DNA of 64,000 nucleotides, taken from Seriola aureovittata (Eukaryota > Chordata > Actinopteri > Carangiformes > Carangidae). The stretch spans positions 2,660,401 to 2,724,400 of the forward strand of contig NC_079364.1 of NCBI RefSeq assembly GCF_021018895.1, written 5' to 3'. The translations under genes and the position numbers were made by a program. The notes beneath the pieces are model-generated. The model had not been told where the DNA came from, searched no databases, and was given only the letters and a program-made list of their open reading frames with translations. Shown here in pieces: positions 14,101 through 26,000 of this stretch; position 1 is the stretch's first letter, and every line of letters begins with the position of its first letter.

Positions 14101-16960
14101 TGATGTTTTTATGACCTTTCATGCCTTAATATACTATCATGTTTTTTTGACGTTTTATGCCATACTATACTATGACGTTTATTGGCATTTTCATGCCTTA
14201 CAATACTATTTCATTTGATACTTTACTATACTATGACGTTTTTTGTAATTTTTATGCCATGCTATACTATGACGTTTTGTCATTTTCATGCCCTACTGTA
14301 CTATTTCATTTGATACCTTACCATACTATGATGTTTTTATGACCTTTCATGCCTTAATATACTATCATGTTTTTTTGACGTTTTATGCCATACTATACTA
14401 TGATGTTTTTTTGTCATTTTCATGCCCTACTGTACTATTTCATTTGATGCCTTACCATACTATGATGTTTTTATGGCCTTTCGTGCCTTAATATACTATC
14501 ATGTTTTTTTGACGTTTTATGCCATACTATACTATGACGTTTATAGGCATTTTTATGTCATACTATACTATGACATTTATTGGCATTTTTAAGCCTTATT
14601 ATTATATTTCATGTGATGCATTACCATACTATGATGTTTTTATGACCTTTCATGCCTTAATATACTATGACCTTTTTTTGACATTTTTATGCCATACTAT
14701 ACTATGACGTTTTTTGTCATTTTCATGCCCTACTGTACTATTTCATTTGATGCCTTACCATTCTATGATGTTTTTATGACCTTTTATGCCTTAATATACT
14801 ATGATGTTTTTTGATATTTTTATGCCATACTATACTATGACGTTTTTTGTCATTTTCATGCCATACTATACTATGACGTTTTTTTGTCATTTTCATGCCC
14901 TACTGTACTATTTCATGTGATACCTTACCATACTATGATGTTTTTATGACCTTTCATGCCTTGATATACTATGATGTTTTTTTGATGTTTTATGCCATAC
15001 TATACTATGACGTTTTTTGTCATTTTCATGCCCTACTGTACTATTTCATGTGATACCTTACCATTCTATGATGTTTTTATGACCTTTCATGCCTTAATAT
15101 ACTATCATTTTTTTTGACATTTTTATGCCATACTATACTATGACGTTTTTTGACCTTTTTATGCCGTACTATACTATGACGTTTATTGGCATTTTCATGC
15201 CTTACAATACTATTTCATTTGATACTTTACTATACTATGACGTTTTTTGTAATTTTTATGCCATGCTATACTATGACGTTTTGTCATTTTCATGCCCTAC
15301 TGTACTATTTCATTTGATGCCTTACCATACTATGATGTTTTTATGGCCTTTCGTGCCTTAATATACTATCATGTTTTTTTGACGTTTTATGCCATACTAC
15401 ACTATGACGTTTTTTGACATTTTTATGCCATACTATACTATGACATTTTTTGACATTTTTCAGCCTTATTATTCTATTTCATTTGATGCCTTACCATACT
15501 ATGATGTTTTTATGACCTTTCATGCCTTAATATACTATCATGTTTTTTTGATGTTTTATGCCATACTATACTATGACGTTTATAGGCATTTTTATGTCAT
15601 ACTATACTATGACATTTATTGGCATTTTTAAGCCTTATTATTATATTTCATGTGATGCATTACCATACTATGATGTTTTTATGACCTTTTATGCCTTAAT
15701 ATACTATGATGTTTTTTGACATTTTTATGCCATACTATACTATGACGTTTTTTGACATTTTTATGCCGTACTATACTATGACGTTTATTGGCATTTTCAT
15801 GCCTTACAATACTATTTCATTTGATACTTTACTATACTATGACGTTTTTTGTAATTTTCATGCCCTACTGTACTATTTCATTTGATACCTTACCATTCTA
15901 TGATGTTTTTATGACCTTTAATGCCTTAATATACTATCATGTTTTTTTGACATTTTTATGTCATACTATACTATGACATTTATTGGCATTTTTAAGCCTT
16001 ATTATTCTATTTCATGTGATGCATTACTATACTATGATGTTTTTATGACCTTTCATGCCTTAATATACTATGATGTGTTTTTGATGTTTTATGCCATACT
16101 ATACTATGACGTTTATTGGCATTTTTATGTCATACTATACTATGACATTTATTGGCATTTTTAAGCCTTATTATTCTATTTCATTTGATGCCTTACCATT
16201 CTATGATGTTTTTATGACCTTTTATGCCTTAATATACTATGATGTTTTTTGACATTTTTATGCCATACTATACTATGATGTTTTTTGACCTTTTTATGCC
16301 ATACTATACTATGACGTTTATTGGCATTTTCATGTCATACTATACTATGACATTTTTTGACATTTTTATGCCTTACTATACTATCATGTTTTTTGAAATT
16401 TTTATGTCATACTATACTATGACGTTTTTTGTCATTTTCAAGCCCTACTGTACTATTTCATTTGATGCCTTACCATTCTATGATGTTTTTATGACCTTTT
16501 ATGCCTTAATATACTATGACGTTTTTTGTCATTTTCATGCCATACTATACTATGACGTTTTTTGACATTTTTATGACGTTTTGATGCCTTAGTATACTGT
16601 GATGTTTTCATGACTTTTAATGCCTTACTATACTATGTTGTTCTTTGACTTACTATGCTATGATGTTGTATACAATGACTTATAACATATATTTGACATA
16701 CAAATGACAAAAGAAGTTTGAAACCTTACTAAACCACAGATCATTACTACTTTAGCTTCAAGGAGCCACTCACACTTTCGGTCAGCTTAAGAATGTGTAA
16801 ATCGACCAGGAGTTGAACTCAAAGAAGCAGCTACAAGTCCAATTTTATTGCTGGATCTAACCAGGCAGAAAAAATACAATTTTATATTAATACATGCATA
16901 GCATTACATATAAACATACCTTCATACCACAACACATACATACAACACATTCATACATAC

Positions 16961-17038
<78 letters not shown>

Positions 17039-20000
17039 TGTTACGGCAGGGTGCCCTCCTGATGTTTCTGTCGTTTCCCTGTCCTGTATCCCATGTGGCT
17101 CAGCCCAGGCTGATTACTTCATGAGATACACCTAGCCTTGGAAGGAAGGCTTTAAAAACTTTGGTCCCAGCATAAGAAGACCAGAGGCTTTCAGCGTGCG
17201 AACACCTGGTTTTGTTACGTTCTGATTTATGTGTCTTTTGTTGTTTTAATTTGGTGTCTTGTCTTTTTTTCATATGGATGTTACATAAACCCTTACATAC
17301 AAATAAGTAAGGCATAAAAACGTCATGAAAACATCATAATAAAGTTAGGAATAAAGAAGTCATAAAAAGTCATAATATAGTAAAGTATAAAAAGTCATAG
17401 AGATGTCATAGTATAGTAAGGCATAAAAAGTCATATTATAGTAAGGTATAAAAAGTCATAAAAATGTCATTATAGTATGGCATAAAAATGTCATAGTGTA
17501 GTAAGGTATGAAAAAGTCATAAAAAGTAATTATAGTAAGGCATAAAAAGTCAAAAAATTATATTATAGTGAGGCATAAAAATGTCATAGTATAGTAAGGT
17601 ATAGAAAGGCATAAAAATATAGTATAGCAAGGCATGAAAAGTCATAAAAACGTCATAGTAAGGTATGAAAAAGTCATAAAAAGTAATTATAGTAAGCCAT
17701 AAAAATATAATAAAGTAAGGTATAAAAAGTCATAGTATAGTAAGCCATAAAAATGTCATAGTATAGTAAATGTATAAAAAGTCATAAAAACGTCATATTA
17801 TAGCAAGCCATAAAAACGTCATAGTATAGTAAGGCATAAAAAGTCATATTATTGTAAGGCATGAAAATGTTATAGTATAGTACGGTATGAAAAAGTCATA
17901 AAAACGTCATAGTATAGTAAGGTATAAAAAGTCATGAAAATGTCATAGAATAGTAAGGCATAAAATGTCATAGTATAGTAAGGTATAAAAAGTCATAGAA
18001 ATGTCATAGTATAGTAAGGCATAAAAACGTCATTGTATATCAAGGCATAAAAAGGCATAAAAACGTCATAGTATAGTAAGGCATAGAATGTCATACAAAT
18101 GTCATATTATAGTAAGGCATAAAAATGTCATAGTATAGTAAGGCATAAAAAGTCATAAAAAGTCATATTATTGTAAGGCATGAAAATGTCATAGTATAGT
18201 AAGGTATGAAAAAGCCATAAAAACGTCACAGTATAGTAAGGTATAAAAAGTCATAGTATAGTAAGGTATAAAAAGTCATAAAAATGTCATAGAATAGTAA
18301 GGTATAAAAAGTCATTTTATAGTAAGGCATAAAAACGTCATAGTATATTAAGGCATAAAAACGTCATAGTATATTAAGGCATAAAAACGTCACAGTATAG
18401 TAAGGTATAAAAAGTCATAAAAACGTCATCTTATAGTAAGGCATAAAAACGTCATAAAAACATCATAGAATAGTAAGGCATAAAAAGTCATATTATAGTA
18501 AGGCATAAAAAAGTCATAGTATATTAAGGCATAAAACGTCATAAAAACGTCATAGTATAGTAAGGTATAAAAAGTCATAGAAAAGTCATAGTATAGTAAG
18601 GTATAAAAAGTCATAAAAACGTCATAGTATAGTAAGGTAAAAAAAGTCATAGTATAGTAAGGCTTAAAAAGTCATAAAAATGTCATAGTATAGTAAGGCA
18701 TAAAAAGTCATATTATAGTAAGGCATAAAAACATCATAGTATATTAAGGCATAAAAAGTCATAAAAACATCATATTATAATAAGGCATAAAAATGTCATA
18801 GTATATTACGGCATAAAAACGTCATAGTATAGTAAGGTATAAAAAGTCATAAAAACGTCAGTATAGTAAGGCATAAAAAGTCATATTATAGTAAGACATA
18901 AAAACGTCCTTGTATATCAAGGCATAAAAAGTCATAGAAATGTCATATTATAATAAGGCATAAAAATGTCATAGTATAGTAAGGCATAAAAAGTCATAAA
19001 AACGTCATAGTATAGTAAGGTATAAAAAGTCATAGTATAGTAAGGTATAAAAAGTCATGAAAATGTCTATTATATTATATTATAGAACGGCATAAAAACG
19101 TTATAGTATATTCAGGCATAAAAAGTTATAAAAACGTCATCTTATAGTAAGGCATAAAAACGTCATATAAACGTCATAGTATAGTAAGGTATAAAAAGTC
19201 ATAGAAAAGTCATATTATTGTAAGGCATGAAAATGTCATAGTATAGTAAGGTATGAAAAAGTCATAAAAACGTCATAGTATAGTAAGGTATAAAAAGTCA
19301 TAAAAATGTCATAGAATAGTAAGGCATAAAAAGTCATATTATAGTAAGGCATAAAAACGTCATAGAAATGTCATAGTATAGTAAGGCATAAAAACGTCAT
19401 AGTATATTAAGGCATAAAACGTCATAAAAACGTCATAGTATAGTAAGGTATAAAAAGTCATAGAAAAGTCATAGTATAGTAAGGTATGAAAAAGTCATAA
19501 AAACGTCATAGTATAGTAAGGTGTAAAAAGTCATAGTATAGTAAGGTATGAAAAAGTCATAAAAATGTCATAGAATAGTAAGGCATAAAAAGTCATATTA
19601 TAGTAAGGCATAAAAACATCATAGTATATTAAGGCATAAAAAGTCATAAAAACATCATATTATAATAAGGCATAAAAATGTCATAGTATATTACGGCATA
19701 AAAACGTCATAGTATAGTAAGGTAAAAAAAGTCATAAAAACGTCAGTATAGTAAGGCATAAAAAGTCATATTATAGTAAGACATAAAAACGTCCTTGTAT
19801 ATCAAGGCATAAAAAGTCATAGAAATGTCATATTATAGTAAGGCATAAAAATGTCATAGTATATTACGGTATAAAAAAGTCATAGTATAGTAAGGTATAA
19901 AAAGTCATAAAAACGTCATAGTATAGTAAGGTATAAAAAGTCATGAAAATGTCATAGTATAGTAAGGCATAAGAAGTCATATTATAGAACAGCATAAAAA

Positions 20001-23000
20001 CGTTATAGTATAGTAAGGTAAAAAAAGTCATAGAAATGTCTTAGTATAGTAAGGTATAAAAAGTTATAAAAGCGTCATCTTATAGTAAGGCATAAAAAGT
20101 CATATTATAGTAAGGCATAAAAATGTCATAGTATATTACGGTATAAAAACGTCATAGTATAGTAAGGTATAAAAAGTCATAAAAACGTCATAGTATAGTA
20201 AGGTATAAAAAGTCATAAAAACGTCAGTATAGTAAGGCATAAAAAGTCATATTATAGTAAGACATAAAAATGTCCTTGTATATCAAGGCATAAAAAGTCA
20301 TAGAAATGTCATATTATAATAAAGTATAAAAATGTCATAGTATAGTAAGGTATGAAAAAGGCATGAAAATGTCATAGTATAGTAAGGTATAAAAAGTCAT
20401 AAAAATGTCATAGAATAGTAAGGCATAAAAAGTCATATTATAGTAAGGCATAAAAAGTCATATTATTGCAAGGCATGAAAATGTCATAGTATAGTAAAGG
20501 TATAAAAAGTCATAAAAACGTAAGCCATAAAAACGTCATAGTATAGTAAGGCATAAAAAGTCATAAAAAGTCATATTATTGTAAGGCATGAAAATGTCAT
20601 AGTATAGTAAGGTATGAAAAAGTCATAAAAACGTCATAGTATAGTAAGGTATAAAAAGTCATAGTATAGTAAGGTATGAAAAAGTCATAAAAATGTCAGA
20701 ATAGTAAGGCATAAAAAGTCATATTATAGGAAGGCATAAAAACGTCATAGTATATTAAGGCAAAAAAAGGCATAAAAGCGTCATATTATAGTAAGGCATA
20801 AAAAGTCATATTATTGCAAGGCATGAAAATGTCATAGTATAGTAAAGGTATAAAAAGTCATAAAAACGTAAGCCATAAAAACGTCATAGTATAGTAAGGC
20901 ATAAAAAGTCATAAAAAGTCAAATTATTGTAAGGCATGAAAATGTCATAGTATAGTAAGGTATGAAAAAGTCATAAAAACGTCATATTATAGTAAGGTAT
21001 AAAAAGTCATAGTATAGTAAGGTATGAAAAAGTCATAAAAATGTCATAGAATAGTAAGGCATAAAAAGTCATATTATAGTAAGGCATAAAAACGTCATAG
21101 TATATTAAGGCATAAAAAGTCATAAAAACGTCATATTATAGTAAGGCATAAAAATGTCATAGTATATTACGGCATAAAAACGTCATAGTATAGTAAGGTA
21201 TAAAAAGTCATAAAAACGTCATCTTATAGTAAGGCATAAAAACGTCATCTTATAGTAAGGCATAAAAACGTCATAGTACAGTAAGATATAAAAAGTCATA
21301 AAAACGTCATAGTATAGTAAGGTACAAAAAGTCATAAAAACGTCATAGTATAGTAAGGCATAAAAAGTCATATTATAGTAAGACATAAAAACGTCCTAGT
21401 ATATCAAGGCATAAAAAGTCATAGAAATGTCATATTATAATAAGGCATAAAAATGTCATAGTATAGTAAGGTATAAAAAGTCATATTATTGTAAGGCATG
21501 AAAATGTCATAGTATAGTAAGGTATGAAAAAGTCATAAAAACGTCATAGTATAGTAAGGCATAAAAAGTCATATTATAGAACGGCATAAAAACGTTATAG
21601 TATATTCAGGCATAAAAAGTCGTAAAAAACGTCATAGTATAGTAAGGTATAAAAAGTCATAGTATAGTAAGGTATAAAAAGTCATGAAAATGTCATAGTA
21701 TAGTAAGGCATAAAAAGTCATATTATAGAACGGCATAAAAACGTTATAGTATATTCAGGCATAAAAAAATGTAAAAAACGTCATAGTATAGTAAGGTATA
21801 AAAAGTCATAGAAATGTCATATTATAGTAAGGCATAAAAACGTCATAGTATATTAAGGCATAAAAACGTCATAGTATAGTAAGGTATAAAAAGTCATAAA
21901 AACGTCATAGTATAGTAAGGCATAAAAACGTCATTGTATATCAAGGCATAAAAAGTCATAAAAACGTCATAGTATAGTAAGGTATAAAAAGTCATAGAAA
22001 AGTCATATTATTGTAAGGCATGAAAATGTCATAGTATAGTAAGGTATGAAAAAGTCATAAAAACGTCATAGTATAGTAAGGCATAAAAACGTCATTGTAT
22101 ATCAAGGCATAAAAACGTCATAAATACGTCATAGTATAGTAAGGCATAAAAAGTCATATCGACACCCTCTTAAAATAATGGCCTAAGTCATTTTTTCAGG
22201 TTTTTCAGGAAACACAAAAAACTCAACAAAAGAGTCACACTTTTGACATAGGCCATTATACAACCGGGGGTAGAATTGCATGTTCCCCTCAACCGAGGAT
22301 TCAGGCGATTTTACCAGAGGTGGCCAGCATCATGAGGGGGTGATTTAGGCAAAAAAAACATTTTTGTCAAAACATGACTTAGGCCATTATTTTAGGAAGG
22401 TGACGATATTATAGTAAGGCATAAAAAGTCATATTATAGAACGGCATAAAAACGTTATAGTATATTCAGGCATAAAAAGTTGTAAAAACGTCATAGTATA
22501 GTAAGGTATAAAAAGTCATAGAAATGTCATATTATAGTAAGGCATAAAAACGTCATAGTATATTAAGGCATAAAAACGTCATAGTATAGTAAGGTATAAA
22601 AAGTCATAAAAACGTCATAGTATAGTAAGGCATAAAAACGTCATTGTATATCAAGGCATAAAAACGTCATAAATACGTCATAGTAGAGTAAGGTATAAAA
22701 AGTCATAGAAAAGTTATATTATTGTAAGGCATGAAAAAGTCATATTATAGTAAGGCATAAAAAGTCATATTATTGTAAGGCATGAAAATGTCATAGTATA
22801 GTAAGGTATGAAAAAGTCATAAAAATGTCATAGTATAGTAAGGTATGAAAAAGTCATAAAAACGTCATAGTATAGTAAGGTATAAAAAGTCATAGTATAG
22901 TAAGGTATAAAAAGTCATAGAAATGTCATATTATAGTAAGGCATAAAAACGTCATAGTATATTAAGGCATAAAAACGTCAAAGTATAGTAAGGTATAAAA

Positions 23001-26000
23001 AGTCATAAAAACATCATAGTATAGTAAGGCATAGAATGTCATAGTATAGTAAGACATAAAAACGTCATTGTATATCAAGGCATAAAAAGTCATACAAATG
23101 TCATATTATAGTAAGGCATAAAAATGTCATAGTATAGTAAGGTATAAAAAGTTATAAAAAAGGTCATATTATAGTAAGGCATAAAAATGTCATAGTATAG
23201 TAAGGTATAAAAAGTCATAAAAACGTTATAGGATTTTAAGGCATAAAAACGTTGTGGCATTGTAAGGCATAAAAAGTCATGAAAACCACACAGTATAGTA
23301 AGGCATAAAAATTCATTTAAAAAAAAGTCATATTATAGTGAGGCATAAACGGTTTTATGCTTTAGTATACTATTATCTATGACATATATATATATACACA
23401 TACATGACATACTGTATATGTCCCTATATCAAGAGTGATGTTACCATATGTGTCACTTTTCAGGGGAGTTATTCGACATGTGGACTGGACTTAATGACAA
23501 GGGAAAAGTGTGGAACCTGAGTAAACCCCAGATCTGAACTACTGTAGCTTCAAGTGGTCACTAATACATTTGGTCGCATTGACAATGTGCGAATCGACCA
23601 GGATTTGAACTCAGAGAATCAGTCCAAAAGTTATTGCTGGATCTAACCAGGTAGAAAAAATACAATATTACATACAGACATACAGACATACATACATACA
23701 TACATACAAAATAATTTTAAAAAATGTAATTATAGCACCTTTCATACATGAAATGTAGCACAAAATGCTTTACAAAGACATGAACAATGTATATGTACAT
23801 ACCATTACATACATACATACCTATATACTAGTGATCGACCGATATGAGTTTTACAATGGCCGATGCCGATATATAAAGCCTATCTTTTTTTTTTTTTAAT
23901 CTGATAAAATACAAGAATTTAGTAACAATAACACATAAGACACAATATTGCTGAACATTTATTGAACACTGTTGTTTGCATTATCTACAAATAGATCTGC
24001 AGTCTGTCTGCAGTGCACTTATAGTAAACTATAACTATAATACACTTACAGGTAAACTTGTAAAAAAAATGTATGAATGAAAAATAAATAAAGTTTTCGT
24101 GCACTTGAGAGAGAACAAAAAATTGGAAACTTACATCATTAAATAAAATAATCAATATTAGTATTATGCAGAATAGCAGCATCTCTTTGTTTTCTCTTTG
24201 TCTCAGTTAAACAAAGTTACTCAGTAGTCCCAGTTTATAGTCCCAAAATGTAATGCAGGAAACAAAGTTTCTCAGCATTTTCACCACTGAGCCTGTTACT
24301 TTTCTTCTCATAAATGGTCCGAATCTCACTGAATACTCTCTCGCTGGGAACAGAGTCTCTGTCTATAGCGTCTGCATAAATTCTTTGTTTAATCGGCCTC
24401 GTGAGCATTTTAATTGGCCGATGCAGATTATGAAAAAATGCCATTAACCAACCCGATTAATCGGCTCGATCACTAATACATACCATTACATACACACATA
24501 CCATTACATACATAAACACACACACACGACTGCTGAAAGTGTCCCTGTCAGAGAATGTTGCTTTGGATTCAGTGACTTCATCTAGCATATGTTTAATTTT
24601 TTTTAATTTTTTTATTTAGTACAAGAATTCACTATCACTTCCTGTTTACTATGTACCATTGGATGTATTGACAAGTATCAATAAATTACTCTGAGACTGA
24701 AGAAAACTTCATCATAGAAAAGAGACTTATGGATTATTTATGGATGTTCAAGATGGACATCAGAGATAAAGATATCCCTGGAAAGTGAAAGTTTCACTGA
24801 ATCTAAAAATATGTCTATCATGTCAATATTTTCAATTTCACTGTGTTATAACTCAAATTTTTGACATGAACAGCAGCCATCAGGTGCTGCAGAGCCGAAT
24901 TACATTTTGGACATGCCAGAAATCCAGAAATACATCCGATCGTCCAGGAGTTAAATCATTGATCGCTGTGACAGCCCCTTTATTTAACTGCATGTCAACG
25001 ATCAGGCATAAATTTGTGATTGAATCCATACAGTGTCTGTCTGGTTTGACAGTTTGAGACCCTCTGGAATATGGTCCAACTTTTCTTAGACACTTTAATG
25101 ATCCTACCAAAAGTAGGACCTGCGTAAATCAATTTTAGTTTAGAGAGGTGAACACTGACCTGGCTCCATTCTGTAGGTGACCACGTTCTCTGGTCGGTTC
25201 ATGATGTTCACGAAGGCCTTCAGCGCTCTGTAGAAGGGCTGAACCTGGTGTAAGGGAAGGTCCAGCACCGAATCTCTCGTGGCGTTGTTGTAGTTTATCC
25301 TCGCAAGTCGCCCCTCGGCATCAACGCTGCTCAGAGACACGAGGGAAGTTTTACAGTTGAAACAATGATTAATACACACACAAAAATGTAATTTAAGTGA
25401 TTAATTAATAAAAACATTTTCTGTTGATCCACTAATCATACTGTAAACTAATTGTTACATCTTTTTTCTCTAGTTCCAGTATCTCCAATGTGGTGCTTCT
25501 GCTTTTTTCTTCTTTCTTGCATTAAATATCTTTAAGTATTGAACTGTTGGTCAGACAAAACAAGCAATTTAAAGACGTCACACCTTGGGCCCTGGCAAAT
25601 TCTATTTTCTGAAATGTTATTATTGATTGATTCATCAAGAAAATAATTACTAGATTCATCAATTATGAAAACATTAATTGGATCCAGTCATTTGACCCAG
25701 AAATGATTTGAAAGTCCTAATTCATTTATCAGACATATTGATTAAATACCATCGTTTCTACCAATTAGACCCAAATATGGTTGTTAAACATCTCAGAACA
25801 ACACGATGAATATTATCATGCAGCCATGACACTCCTCTGTGAAGGTTTTCCACATGACTTTGGAGAGTGTCTGTGCACATAATCATCCTGAACAGCAGAT
25901 GGCAGCGTCCTATTTCAAATAATCACATAACCTCACACTGCTGAGATATACCACTGCATCTTTCATTTTTAATGCTGGTCATTTTAATTTTTGCAAGTTC

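Larger units (their letters stand above)
8153..25159 (-). other. bbox1 last intron, mostly satellite DNA
   Basis: About 17.0 kb between coding exons, with donor CCAG/GTCAGTG at the 25.16 kb end and acceptor TTTCAG at the 8.15 kb end. About 14 kb of it is satellite in two opposed arrays. The remainder holds ACATACCATTACATA-type simple repeats, a deleted hAT element, a small MITE and non-repetitive DNA at 24.5-25.1 kb. Confidence 0.9.

Noticed and set aside
8499..16565. Dozens of frames of 60-125 residues reading YYTMTF / YYDVF repeats
   Set aside because: They are generated by the stop-poor satellite monomer, overlap one another, and break whenever monomer length shifts. No splice sites or conserved domain.
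16801..16870. Functional tRNA gene on the minus strand
   Set aside because: A B-box motif is present, but T-arm and acceptor stems do not pair. A SINE-like relic fits better.
16894..17124. Frame of 76 residues with Ile-Tyr repeats
   Set aside because: Translation of CATA and TA simple repeats.
8540..23345. Regular repeat units suggesting a CRISPR-like array
   Set aside because: There are no unique spacers between constant repeats. The monomers are contiguous, as in satellite DNA, and the host is a vertebrate.
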